The position numbers were made by a program, and so were the translations under genes. A stretch of DNA of 64,000 nt, from assembly GCF_000008185.1 (NCBI RefSeq), contig NC_002967.9:1240001-1304000 (forward strand). Direction: 5' to 3'. Positions 1-8,580 of this stretch are shown here, one piece after another. This DNA comes from Treponema denticola ATCC 35405 (GTDB lineage: Bacteria > Spirochaetota > Spirochaetia > Treponematales > Treponemataceae). Under the pieces are notes generated by a model. The model saw only the letters and a program-made list of their open reading frames with translations, was not told the DNA's origin and ran no database searches. The first letter of the stretch is position 1, and each line of letters begins with the position of its first letter.

Positions 1-308
1 AACCGTTGTCCTACCGCTTTCCCGAAAGAAATAGAATTATTTCGGGACTTTCGCGTTCCGTTTTAATTGTAGAAGCTCCAAAAAAATCGGGTGCTCTTAT
101 TACTGCGGATTTTGCCTTGGAGCAGGGCAGAGATGTTTATGTATGCGGCCTTCTTCTTAATTCTTTACAAAATGAAGGCGGTAAAGCCCTTTACGAACAA
201 GGCGCATTTGCGATAAAATCCATAGATGATATTTTACATGATTGGAAATATCCTACGGAAAATAATTTAAGAAATAATCAGCAAAATATGCTGTTTACTA
301 ATTTATAG
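1..308 (+). CDS. dprA: DNA-processing protein DprA (Smf), 3' end only
   Basis: The window opens inside this gene; the reading frame begins at base 3 and runs to the stop at 306-308. What is visible is the end of the DprA Rossmann-fold core: an FPERNRIISGLS stretch, then VVEA-like LIVEAPKKSGALITA and an EQGRDVYV segment, all diagnostic of the family. DprA binds single-stranded DNA entering the cell during transformation and loads RecA. The C-terminal tail after the core is short (about 40 residues), so the winged-helix DprA C-terminal domain found in some species appears absent. It sits 18 bp upstream of topA, the neighbour it has in many bacteria. The true start lies outside the window. Confidence 0.93.
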   Translation, partial: PLSYRFPERNRIISGLSRSVLIVEAPKKSGALITADFALEQGRDVYVCGLLLNSLQNEGGKALYEQGAFAIKSIDDILHDWKYPTENNLRNNQQNMLFTNL

Positions 309-326
309 ATTATGAGGTATTGATTT

Positions 327-2492
327 ATGGAAAACACGATGAATGAAACAAAAAAAACTAAACGTACTGCAAAAAAAACAAAACAGCATTGCTTGGTTAT
401 AGTCGAGTCCCCCGCAAAGGCTAAGACAATCGAAAAATATTTAGGAGGCGATTATATCGTAAGAGCTTCTATGGGGCATTTGATAGATTTGCCTAAATCA
501 AGATTGGCAATCGATATAGAACATAATTTTACTCCCGAATATATAACGGTTAGAGGGCGAGCTAAAATTTTAAAAGAACTAAAAAAGGAAGCAAAAAAAT
601 CTTCGAGCGTTTTTCTTGCAAGTGATAATGATAGAGAAGGGGAGGCTATTGCCTTTCATTTACATGAAGCCTTGCTTCCGGAATGTTCTTCTCCGATAAA
701 AAGAATAGTTTTTAACGAAATTACTCCCAATGCAATCCAAGAAGCCGTAAAAAATCCCATGGATATAGACATGGGAAAGGTAAATGCTCAAAAATCCAGA
801 AGAGTTTTGGATAGATTGGTCGGTTATAACCTATCTCCGCTTCTTTGGCAAAAAGTAAAAAACGGATTGTCGGCAGGTCGTGTTCAATCCGTTGCATTGC
901 GTTTAATCTGTGAACGGGAAGAAGAGGTTGAAAATTTTATTCCTGATGAGTATTGGACTCTTGACGGAGATTTTAAATACAATAAAACTTCTTTTGAAGC
1001 TCAACTTGTAAAATACAAGGATAATAAGCCTGAATTAAAAAATCAAAAAGAGGTTGATGCAATCATCAAGGAGTTGAAGTCTTTACCTGCTGTTGTAGAT
1101 GATATTAAGATAACGGAAAAAAGTATAAAGCCTCGCCCTCCGTTTACAACTTCTACATTGCAACAGGTTGCCGCAAACAGAATAGGCTTTACATCGAAAA
1201 AGACAATGCAGGTAGCCCAGCAGCTGTATGAAGGTGTTGCTGTCGGTTCTACCAGAGTCGGTTTGATTACCTATATGCGTACCGATTCGATAAGAATTTC
1301 CGATACGGCAATAGAGGCTGTCCGTAAATGGATTAATGAAAATCATCCTAAAGAATTGCCTGATGGGCCGAATGTATACGCAGCAGGAAAAAAAGCACAG
1401 GATGCACACGAGGCAATTCGTCCTACATACATTGAGTATACTCCTTCTTATTTAAAAGAATTCTTAACCCGTGATCAGTTAAGACTTTATTCTTTGATTT
1501 GGGAACGTTTTGTTTCAAGTCAAATGAAAAATGCAAAGACAAAAACATCGAGTTATGAAATAAAGGTGGGGGATGCCGTTTTTCGTGCAGCTTCTACAAA
1601 GATAACCGAAAAAGGTTTTTACACGGTTACAAAAACATTAATTTCAAAAGATGAAAAAGGAACTTCTCTTCCGTCTATGAAGGTGGGAGATGAAATAAGT
1701 ATTGAAAGTTTAAGACCTGAACAGCATTTTACTCAAGGCCCTGCCCGTTATACGGATGCAAGTATCGTAAAAATGCTTGAAGAAAAAGGAATCGGAAGAC
1801 CTTCAACCTATGCGCCTATTATTTCCGTTTTACTTGAACGCTATTATGTAACAAGATCTAATAAACAGCTTGTTCCGACTCAGCTGGGAAGAATTATCAA
1901 CAATCTTTTAGTCAAAAATTTTTCCGAAATAATAGATGTAAACTTTACTGCCGGAATGGAAAACCGCTTGGACGAAGTAGCTGAAAATAAAATAGAATGG
2001 CCTAAATTGATGGAAAGTTTTTACGGTTCATTTAAAGAAAAAGTAGATACCGCTTTGGAAAATGTAGAAAGCATTAAAGGTTCGTTGGATGAAGTTACGG
2101 ATATAGTCTGCGAAAAATGCGGAAACAAAATGGTAAAAAAACTTGGCCGCTTCGGAGTGTTTTTGGCTTGCAGTGCTTTCCCTGAATGTAAAAATACAAA
2201 ATCGATTCCTTTGGCAAAATGTCCGCGTGAAGGCTGCGGAGGAGATATAATCGCACGTAAATCCAAAAAGAGAGGAAAAGAATTTTACGGATGTACTCAT
2301 TTTCCCGAATGTGATTTTATTTCACACTTTAAACCTATCAATGCTTCTTGCCCGAAATGCGGCTGGTTTATGGTAGAAAAGTATGATAAGAAAAACGGAA
2401 ACTATAAGGCTTGTATTAATCCTAATTGCGATTATTTACACAGTGTAGTTGAAGGTGTAGAAGATGTGGAGGTGGACAGAAGCAATGAATGA
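327..2492 (+). CDS. topA: DNA topoisomerase I (type IA)
   Basis: Relaxes negatively supercoiled DNA by single-strand passage. The 721-residue protein has the N-terminal Toprim domain (VIVESPAKAKTIEKYLG near residue 25; acidic SDNDREGEAIAFHL near residue 95), the catalytic tyrosine in GLITYMRTDS (Tyr316), and three C-terminal four-cysteine zinc ribbons (CEKCG..., CPREGCGG..., CPKCGW...). Length and domain order are normal for the family. ATG at 327 is preceded by a GAGG-type ribosome site; a second in-frame ATG at 339 cannot be excluded. The end overlaps the next gene by 8 bp, indicating co-transcription with the recombinase. Confidence 0.97.
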   Translation: MENTMNETKKTKRTAKKTKQHCLVIVESPAKAKTIEKYLGGDYIVRASMGHLIDLPKSRLAIDIEHNFTPEYITVRGRAKILKELKKEAKKSSSVFLASDNDREGEAIAFHLHEALLPECSSPIKRIVFNEITPNAIQEAVKNPMDIDMGKVNAQKSRRVLDRLVGYNLSPLLWQKVKNGLSAGRVQSVALRLICEREEEVENFIPDEYWTLDGDFKYNKTSFEAQLVKYKDNKPELKNQKEVDAIIKELKSLPAVVDDIKITEKSIKPRPPFTTSTLQQVAANRIGFTSKKTMQVAQQLYEGVAVGSTRVGLITYMRTDSIRISDTAIEAVRKWINENHPKELPDGPNVYAAGKKAQDAHEAIRPTYIEYTPSYLKEFLTRDQLRLYSLIWERFVSSQMKNAKTKTSSYEIKVGDAVFRAASTKITEKGFYTVTKTLISKDEKGTSLPSMKVGDEISIESLRPEQHFTQGPARYTDASIVKMLEEKGIGRPSTYAPIISVLLERYYVTRSNKQLVPTQLGRIINNLLVKNFSEIIDVNFTAGMENRLDEVAENKIEWPKLMESFYGSFKEKVDTALENVESIKGSLDEVTDIVCEKCGNKMVKKLGRFGVFLACSAFPECKNTKSIPLAKCPREGCGGDIIARKSKKRGKEFYGCTHFPECDFISHFKPINASCPKCGWFMVEKYDKKNGNYKACINPNCDYLHSVVEGVEDVEVDRSNE

Positions 2493-3402
2493 AGTATTTG
2501 AAAGCTACCTCACCTATAGTGCGGGAGTAAGGCAATTTACAAAAGCAACAATAGATTCTTATAAAAACGATTTGATTATTTTTGAAGAATGGCTAAAGGA
2601 GCTTGACTTAAATATTTTTGAATTAAAGGCTTCGGACATCAGGATTTTTATTGCGGAACTTGCAGATAAAAAAATTGCTCCGGCTTCAATTAACCGAATG
2701 ATGTCTACGCTAAGAGGTTTTTATAAATATGCTCTAAGGTTTAATCTGACAAAAATGAACCCTATATCTTCTGTAAGGAATTTAAAACTTGCTCAAAAAC
2801 TTCCTGTGTTTATGTTTCCAAAACAGGCACAAGAGTTTTGTCGGCTGCCTTCAAATGCCGGTATTCTTTGGGAAACAAGGGATGCTGCCTTATTTGCTTC
2901 TCTTTATTCTACCGGCTGCCGTGTTTCGGAATTAGCCGGACTCGATATAAAAGATTTGGATAAAACGCTTTCTTATGCCATTGTTTTTGGAAAAGGTAAA
3001 AAGGAAAGAAAGGTGTTTTTTGCAGAATTTGCAAAAGAATATTTGAGAGAGTATTTAAAAGAAAGGTCTGACTTGGTTGAAAAGTTTAAAGGCCAAGTTC
3101 AAAAAGACGGCAAGGGAAAAATTAGGGATACTCTTTTTATAAATCAAAAAGCTCAACCCTTAACAAGCAGGGGAATTCGGTATATAATAGACAGATATGT
3201 TGAGTTATCTCCCGAATTAAAACATCTTTCACCCCACGCTTTTAGACATAGTTTTGCATCGACATTGATTACACGCGGAGCGGATATAAGGGTTGTACAA
3301 GAATTGCTTGGACACGAAAGTGTTTCGACCACGCAAAGATATACGCATATTACGGCTGAGCAGCTTCAAAATTTATATAAGACTGCTCATCCTCATTCAT
3401 AA
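2485..3402 (+). CDS. xerC: Tyrosine site-specific recombinase, XerC/CodV type
   Basis: Probable chromosome dimer-resolution recombinase acting at dif sites. It has an N-terminal SAM-like DNA-binding domain (about residues 1-85) and a C-terminal catalytic domain with Arg146 (STGCRVSEL), the HAFRH motif (His251, Arg254), His277 (LLGHES) and nucleophile Tyr286 (QRYTH). I chose the ATG at 2485 because the purine-rich GGAGGTGG just upstream fits a ribosome site; an upstream in-frame ATG at 2464 would place the start before that site. At 305 residues the length is typical for XerC/XerD. Position between topA and hslV matches the codV position in Bacillus, which supports housekeeping rather than mobile-element function. 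Confidence 0.9.
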   Translation: MNEVFESYLTYSAGVRQFTKATIDSYKNDLIIFEEWLKELDLNIFELKASDIRIFIAELADKKIAPASINRMMSTLRGFYKYALRFNLTKMNPISSVRNLKLAQKLPVFMFPKQAQEFCRLPSNAGILWETRDAALFASLYSTGCRVSELAGLDIKDLDKTLSYAIVFGKGKKERKVFFAEFAKEYLREYLKERSDLVEKFKGQVQKDGKGKIRDTLFINQKAQPLTSRGIRYIIDRYVELSPELKHLSPHAFRHSFASTLITRGADIRVVQELLGHESVSTTQRYTHITAEQLQNLYKTAHPHS

Positions 3403-3452
3403 ATAGGAGTTATGATAAACAGTTCGGCAGAAATTCAGCCTCACTGTTTATC
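3403..3452 (+). repeat. 50-bp intergenic hairpin repeat, copy 1
   Basis: A 50-base segment between the recombinase and hslV matches 29528-29577 at 46 of 50 positions. Its core is a hairpin: GATAAACAG pairs with CTGTTTATC, with an inner GGC/GCC step around an AT-rich loop. Both copies sit just upstream of a housekeeping gene (hslV here, tpiA in the other). No T-run follows, so it does not look like a simple terminator. Function unknown; it could be a short dispersed repeat or an mRNA structure. Confidence 0.75.
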
Positions 3453-3468
3453 GGAATAGGAGTTTTAG

Positions 3469-4005
3469 ATGAGTCAAAAAATAAGAAGCACTACGGTGAT
3501 TGCCGTAAGGAAAGACGGAAAAATTGTTATGGCCGGAGACGGACAGGTAACCATGGGCGAAACAGTTATGAAGGGAAATGCCCGAAAGGTAAGAAAAATT
3601 TATGACGGAAAAATTATAACGGGCTTTGCCGGGGCAACGGCCGATGCCTTTACTCTTTTGGAAAAGTTTGAAATCAGGGTAAAAGAATTTTCAGGAGACC
3701 TGACCAGAGCTGCGGTAGAGCTTGCAAAAGATTGGCGCACCGATAAGATGCTCAAAAACTTACAGGCCCTTTTACTTGTAGCCGACTCAAAGACTACTCT
3801 TTTAATTTCGGGAAACGGAGATGTTATCGAGCCGGAAGAAGATGTGCTTGCAATAGGCTCCGGAGGAAATTATGCTTATGCTTCGGCTTTGGCTTTGATG
3901 CAAAACACAAATCTTTCCGCCCGTGAAATTGCGGAAAAGAGTTTACAGATTGCAGGAAAGATATGTATTTACACAAACGGAAAAATAATTACGGAGGAAA
4001 TATAA
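3469..4005 (+). CDS. hslV: ATP-dependent protease peptidase subunit HslV (ClpQ)
   Basis: Peptidase of the HslUV protease, an N-terminal-nucleophile hydrolase related to proteasome beta subunits. The sequence [21 protein letters not shown] is typical. The catalytic threonine is expected to be Thr8 rather than residue 2, so the seven-residue leader MSQKIRS would have to be removed, as with the propeptide of Bacillus ClpQ and unlike Escherichia coli HslV. The 178-residue length is normal. Its stop overlaps the hslU start by one base (TAATG), so the two subunits are translationally coupled. A good GGAG-type ribosome site precedes the ATG. Confidence 0.95.
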   Translation: MSQKIRSTTVIAVRKDGKIVMAGDGQVTMGETVMKGNARKVRKIYDGKIITGFAGATADAFTLLEKFEIRVKEFSGDLTRAAVELAKDWRTDKMLKNLQALLLVADSKTTLLISGNGDVIEPEEDVLAIGSGGNYAYASALALMQNTNLSAREIAEKSLQIAGKICIYTNGKIITEEI

Positions 4006-5462
4006 TGAACGAAGAATTAAAAGATTTGACGCCTAAACAAACTGTTGCAGAACTGGATAAATATATCATAGGACAAAACAAGGCGAAAAGAGCCGTTGCT
4101 ATTGCTCTTCGTAACAGAATGCGCCGTCTCAAACTTCCCGAAGAAATCAGAGACGAAATAGCTCCTAAAAATATTTTGATGATAGGGCCTACGGGTGTAG
4201 GTAAAACCGAAATTGCAAGACGGCTTGCAAAATTGTCGGGAGCTCCTTTTTTAAAGGTAGAAGCTACAAAGTATACTGAAGTAGGTTATGTAGGCCGCGA
4301 TGTCGAATCTATGATCAGGGATTTGATGGCTGTCGGCTACACAATGGTTAAAAGCGAAATGCAGGAAAAACTAAAAGAGCAAGCAGAAAAAAATACCGAA
4401 GAATCTTTATTGGATTTGCTTTTGCCCGGTTCAAATAAAAAGAAAACTGCCGCAACTTCTGCTCAGCCGCAAGATGTTTCTCAAGCCTCTAGCGGAACAA
4501 CGATAAGCCTTCCAAGTGTGAGTTCTACGGCTCAGGCGGAAGAGCATAAGGCTCAAAATGAAAACGATATGAGCGGCACAAGGGAAAAGTTCCGCGTAAT
4601 GCTCCGCGAAAATAAACTTGAAGATAAGATGGTTGAGGTTACTATTTCTCCTTCCATGGGAACTCCCACATTCGAATTTTTTGCAGGCGGTTCAAACATG
4701 GAAGATATTGAATCTGCAATGTCGAATATTTCCAGTATGCTTATGGGCGGAGCAAAATCAAAACGCAAAAATGTAAGCGTAAAAGAAGCCCGCGAAATTA
4801 TAATGGCCGAACAGCTTGATCGTATGGTAGATCATGATAAGGTAACGGATGAGGCAAAGCAAAGGGTCGAGCAGATGGGAATTATATTTATTGACGAAAT
4901 CGATAAGGTCGCTTCCCGTTCGGATCGCGGCGGCGGGCCCGATGTTTCAAGAGAGGGTGTTCAGCGCGATATTCTTCCCATAGTTGAAGGCTCTAAGGTT
5001 TCCACTAAATACGGCGTTGTCGATACCCGTCACATTCTTTTTATAGCAGCGGGAGCTTTTAGCGTATCAAAGCCGAGCGATTTAATCCCTGAATTTCAAG
5101 GACGCTTCCCCTTGCGGGTAGAGCTTGAAGCCTTGCATGCAGAAGATTTTAAACGCATTCTCCTTGAACCTAAAAATGCTTTGACCAAACAGTATGCAGA
5201 GCTTTTGGAAACCGAAGGCGTAAAAATTGAATTTTTAGATGAAGCCATTGATAGAATGAGTTTTTTGGCTGCCGATGTAAACAGCAAAAACGAAAACATT
5301 GGGGCAAGAAGGCTCCATACGATTATGGAAATGCTTTTAGAAGATATTTCGTTTAATGCAAGCGAAATGGGAGGCGAAACGGTAAAAATCGATGTAGCTT
5401 ATGTGGATGAAAGGTTAAAAGATATAGTACAGGATCAGGATTTATCCCGATATATTCTATAA
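4005..5462 (+). CDS. hslU: HslU (ClpY) ATPase subunit
   Basis: AAA+ unfoldase that feeds substrates to HslV. From the ATG at 4005 (preceded by GGAGGAAAT and overlapping the hslV stop) the protein has 485 residues. Walker A GPTGVGKT lies at 61-68 and Walker B IIFIDEIDK at about 293-301; the I-domain lies between them and contains a low-complexity Ser/Ala/Gln segment near residues 145-185. The C-terminal tail DLSRYIL matches the conserved tail that inserts into HslV and activates it. An upstream in-frame start at 3963 lies inside hslV and is rejected. The flagellar genes begin 51 bp downstream. Confidence 0.96.
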   Translation: MNEELKDLTPKQTVAELDKYIIGQNKAKRAVAIALRNRMRRLKLPEEIRDEIAPKNILMIGPTGVGKTEIARRLAKLSGAPFLKVEATKYTEVGYVGRDVESMIRDLMAVGYTMVKSEMQEKLKEQAEKNTEESLLDLLLPGSNKKKTAATSAQPQDVSQASSGTTISLPSVSSTAQAEEHKAQNENDMSGTREKFRVMLRENKLEDKMVEVTISPSMGTPTFEFFAGGSNMEDIESAMSNISSMLMGGAKSKRKNVSVKEAREIIMAEQLDRMVDHDKVTDEAKQRVEQMGIIFIDEIDKVASRSDRGGGPDVSREGVQRDILPIVEGSKVSTKYGVVDTRHILFIAAGAFSVSKPSDLIPEFQGRFPLRVELEALHAEDFKRILLEPKNALTKQYAELLETEGVKIEFLDEAIDRMSFLAADVNSKNENIGARRLHTIMEMLLEDISFNASEMGGETVKIDVAYVDERLKDIVQDQDLSRYIL

Positions 5463-5513
5463 TATGGTTAAGGGGTATTTAAAATTTGCCGAAAATATCC
5501 TTAGGAGTGAATT

Positions 5514-5933
5514 ATGGGTTTTAATAGTTTTTTAAGAACAACGGATATACTGCACAGAGCCTTGGATGTAAACTCTTTACGCTATACCGTTACATCAAAT
5601 AACCTTGCAAATTCGGATGTTCCTAATTTTAAGAGGACTGAGGTAAATTTTGAATCGGAGTTAAAAAGAGCTTTTGATTCGGAAAAAAATGCAAAAGGAG
5701 CTTTTCAGCTTGCAACGACTCATCCCTTGCATATAAAATCAAATGAGCCTATAGATTATAAAACGGTTGAGCCTGTGCGTGTTTTGGATTATTTGACTGC
5801 CGAAAAAGCAAACGGAAATAATGTAAACCCTGAAGATGAAGCTATGAAGGTATTAAAGATTCAAATGCAGTATCAGCTTTTAAGTATGATGGCAGGTTTT
5901 CAGTACAATCAGGTACAATCGGTTTTAAAGTAG
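5514..5933 (+). CDS. flgB: Flagellar basal-body rod protein FlgB
   Basis: Proximal rod subunit of the periplasmic flagellum, secreted through the flagellar type III system. It shows the rod-protein N-terminal pattern (ALDVNSLRYTVTSNNLANSDVPNFKR, with the conserved N-N-x-A-N motif) and a C-terminal amphipathic helix ending in MMAGFQYNQVQSVL. At 139 residues it is standard. A TTAGGAG ribosome site precedes the ATG. It is the first gene of the motor and export block and lies 51 bp after hslU. Whether transcription starts in that gap or reads through from hslVU cannot be decided by eye. Confidence 0.95.
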   Translation: MGFNSFLRTTDILHRALDVNSLRYTVTSNNLANSDVPNFKRTEVNFESELKRAFDSEKNAKGAFQLATTHPLHIKSNEPIDYKTVEPVRVLDYLTAEKANGNNVNPEDEAMKVLKIQMQYQLLSMMAGFQYNQVQSVLK

Positions 5934-5956
5934 AATAAGGAATCGGAGGAAAAAAT

Positions 5957-6412
5957 ATGGGATTGTTTACAAGTATAAATATTGCAGCTACGGGAATGGG
6001 TGTAGAGCGTCTTAGAACCGATGTAATATCAAACAATATTGCAAACGCTTCAAGCTTGGAAACCCAAGAAGGCGGCCCTTTTAAAAGAAGCCGTGTAATA
6101 GTCGGTCAAAAGAAAAGCGGTATCGACTGGCAGACTCCTTTTACTCCTCAAAATGTAGAAAGAGGAGTAGGTGAGGGCGTTAAAGTTCTTTCGATAGAAA
6201 AAGATACTTCCGATACCCGTTGGGTTTATGATCCGACCCATCCTAAGGCCTTAAAGTACGGTCCTAAGGAAGGATATGTAGAGTATCCTAATGTAAACAT
6301 AGTTACGGAAATGGTGGATTTAATTTCGGCTTCAAGGGCTTATGAGGCAAACCTTGCCGTTGTAAACGGTGCAAAGGATATGTTCCAAAGAGCCTTGGAT
6401 ATTGCAAGATAA
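5957..6412 (+). CDS. flgC: Flagellar basal-body rod protein FlgC
   Basis: Second rod subunit. The N-terminal rod motif (GMGVERLRTDVISNNIANASS) and the C-terminal YVEYPNVNIVTEMVDLISASRAYEANLAVVN segment are nearly canonical for FlgC. At 151 residues it is slightly longer than enteric FlgC, as is usual in spirochetes. A GGAGG site precedes the ATG. It follows flgB by 23 bp and precedes fliE by 34 bp. Confidence 0.96.
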   Translation: MGLFTSINIAATGMGVERLRTDVISNNIANASSLETQEGGPFKRSRVIVGQKKSGIDWQTPFTPQNVERGVGEGVKVLSIEKDTSDTRWVYDPTHPKALKYGPKEGYVEYPNVNIVTEMVDLISASRAYEANLAVVNGAKDMFQRALDIAR

Positions 6413-6446
6413 AATGAACGATAAAATATTTTAGTGGGAGGAAAAA

Positions 6447-6812
6447 ATGGTAAACGCTGTAAATGTTGCAAATGTAAATTCGGTACCTGGGCTTTTGGAT
6501 GTTCCGAAAATTAATGCTGTTGTTACCGATAATTTTAGAGCCAAAATGGTTTCAAATACCGACATGATTGAGCTTGCTGCAAATAAAGAAGCTGCAAGTT
6601 TTGAGCAGACAATTTTAAAAGCATTCGACAGCATGAATGCAAAGCAAACAAACATGGACAAGTTGGGAGAACAAATGATTGTCGATCCCGAATCGGTCGA
6701 TGTTCATGATATAACGATGGGAATGGCCGAAGCAAGTTTGTCGCTTAAATTGGCGCAAACTATAATCGACCGTTTAGTAAAAACTTGGAATGATATTACT
6801 ACAACGAGATAA
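6447..6812 (+). CDS. fliE: Flagellar hook-basal body complex protein FliE
   Basis: MS ring-rod junction protein. The C-terminal half carries the conserved FliE pattern (SFEQTILKAFDSMNAKQ, then VDVHDITMGMAEASLSLKLAQTI and a final LVKTWNDI). The first 40 residues are poorly conserved, as in other FliE proteins. Length is 121 residues. A GGGAGG ribosome site precedes the ATG. The gap to fliF contains a strong hairpin (6821-6848), the only sizeable structured gap in the operon. Confidence 0.92.
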   Translation: MVNAVNVANVNSVPGLLDVPKINAVVTDNFRAKMVSNTDMIELAANKEAASFEQTILKAFDSMNAKQTNMDKLGEQMIVDPESVDVHDITMGMAEASLSLKLAQTIIDRLVKTWNDITTTR

Positions 6813-6820
6813 AAATAGGC

Positions 6821-6848
6821 TGCAAGACTTTTAATTTAAAGTCTTGCA
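6821..6848 (+). other. Hairpin in the fliE-fliF spacer
   Basis: An 11-bp perfect stem (TGCAAGACTTT with AAAGTCTTGCA) encloses a six-base loop. No T-run follows on the plus strand, so a classical terminator is unlikely. It ends 27 bases before the fliF start codon. A plausible role is mRNA processing or stabilisation that sets the level of FliF relative to the upstream rod genes; that is inference. Confidence 0.7.
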
Positions 6849-6875
6849 AAGCTCGTTCAGTACATGGGGGGAAAC

Positions 6876-8579
6876 ATGAACGAAAAGTTTAACAATCTAA
6901 AAACAAAGTTTGGGACGCTTTGGGGGAAATGGACAAAGCTCCAAAAAGGAATCATCATCGGGGTAATTGTACTTGCTCTGGTGTTGGTTGTCGTTCTCGG
7001 TAGATGGTCTTCAAAACCGACATCAGTAGCCGTAATAGACATGGCGATAACCGATGTTGATCTGCGTGATAGAATTATATTGCGCATTAATGAAGAAAAT
7101 GTAAAAACTACAATCTCTTCCGATGGGATAATCTCGGTTGCCGATGAAGCAACAGCCAGAAGGATGAGGACTATCTTGTTGCGTGAGGATTTGATACCTA
7201 AGAATACAAGCCCTTGGGCATTCTTCGATGTTGAGCGTTATTCGCGTACCGATTTTGAGCGTGAGATTGATGTACGCCGTGCAATTACCGAGGAAGTCAA
7301 GAGACACTTAAAAGCATTGGACGATATTGATGATGCCAATGTTGTCGTCAGAATACCTGAAAAGGCCTTATTTGAATCGGAACAGCTTCCTGCAACTGCG
7401 ACTGTTGTTATTACTCCTGCACCCGGAAGTGATATTTCGACCAATCGAAAGAAAATAGAAGGTATTCAAAAGATGCTCAGGCTTGCGGTTCCGGGATTAA
7501 AAAATGAAGATATTACGATAAGCGATGCTTCCGGAATTCCTTTAAACGATTTTGAAATTATGAAAGATGCCGACCGCTTAACTCTAATTGAAAAGCAGCA
7601 AAAATTTATTGCTAAACTTGAAAGGCAATATGGGGCCAATATACTTACTCCTTTACAAAAAATATACGGTGAAGACAGAGTTAGAGATATAAACGTTAAA
7701 ATTGATATGGATATGTCTGAACGTTCTGCCGATACAACCGAAATACGCCCTACAGTTATCAAAGAAGATAATCCTGAGACTTCTTATGATGATTCTCAAG
7801 TAGTTCAATCGGTTACGGTAAGCTCTGAAAATGCAACGACTGTCTGGGAAGGAAGCGGGATAAATCCCCAGGGACCTACGGGAACTGAAGGACAAACTCC
7901 TCCTTCTTATCAAGATACAAGAAATTTAGTGGGACGCTCGACTCAGACCATCACAAAGGAAAACCATCTTGTAAGTTCAAGCCAGATAAAGGAAGTCTTC
8001 CTTCCGAAAATGGGAAGAAGGACCGTATCGGTAAACATTGACGGTGTTTGGGAAAAGAAAAAAGATGTTAACGGAAAATATATTATTAAAAACGGTGTGA
8101 TTGAAAGAGAATATAAACCTCTTTCAGCTGAAGAAATAAAGCAGGCCGAAAAAATAATTAAAGATGCCATAGGATTTGATGCAAGCCGAAAAGATTCCGT
8201 AAGTGTCGTAAATGTTAAGGTTGATAGAACTTCTCAGTTTGAACTGGAAGATAAGGAATATTTTAAGGCTCTGCAAAGACAAACCATATTCTTACTTTCG
8301 TTAGCAGGAATAGCATTAATATTGATCTTCTTTATATTGTATAGAATTATAAGCCGTGAGATTGAAAGAAGAAAAAGACTCCGCGAAGAAGAACTTCTGC
8401 GTCAGGCACAGCTGGAGCGTGAAAGAATGTTGTATGATCAGCAGATGGCTGATGCCGATGTTTCAATGACGGTTGAAGAGCGAAGACGTCAGGAGCTTCA
8501 AGAAAATGCTATCAATATGGCTAGGGAACATCCTGAAGATGTTGCTCTCTTAATTAGAACTTGGCTCATGGAGGAATAA
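6876..8579 (+). CDS. fliF: Flagellar MS-ring protein FliF
   Basis: Forms the inner-membrane MS ring on which the rotor is built. Transmembrane helix 1 is at about residues 25-44 and helix 2 at about 469-491. Between them lies the periplasmic ring-building region (YscJ/FliF-like domain with SPWAFFDVERYSRTDFERE and VVRIPEKALF). The cytoplasmic tail, rich in charged residues and ending AREHPEDVALLIRTWLMEE, is the FliG-binding segment. I start at 6876 because GGGGGGAA lies just upstream; the in-frame ATG at 6864 overlaps that ribosome site. 567 residues, normal length. The fliG start follows the stop directly. Confidence 0.96.
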   Translation: MNEKFNNLKTKFGTLWGKWTKLQKGIIIGVIVLALVLVVVLGRWSSKPTSVAVIDMAITDVDLRDRIILRINEENVKTTISSDGIISVADEATARRMRTILLREDLIPKNTSPWAFFDVERYSRTDFEREIDVRRAITEEVKRHLKALDDIDDANVVVRIPEKALFESEQLPATATVVITPAPGSDISTNRKKIEGIQKMLRLAVPGLKNEDITISDASGIPLNDFEIMKDADRLTLIEKQQKFIAKLERQYGANILTPLQKIYGEDRVRDINVKIDMDMSERSADTTEIRPTVIKEDNPETSYDDSQVVQSVTVSSENATTVWEGSGINPQGPTGTEGQTPPSYQDTRNLVGRSTQTITKENHLVSSSQIKEVFLPKMGRRTVSVNIDGVWEKKKDVNGKYIIKNGVIEREYKPLSAEEIKQAEKIIKDAIGFDASRKDSVSVVNVKVDRTSQFELEDKEYFKALQRQTIFLLSLAGIALILIFFILYRIISREIERRKRLREEELLRQAQLERERMLYDQQMADADVSMTVEERRRQELQENAINMAREHPEDVALLIRTWLMEE

Positions 8580-8580
8580 T

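Noticed and set aside
2485-3402. Tyrosine recombinase as an integrase marking a mobile element
   Set aside because: It is embedded between topA and hslV in a widely conserved order; no attachment-site repeats or cargo genes surround it.
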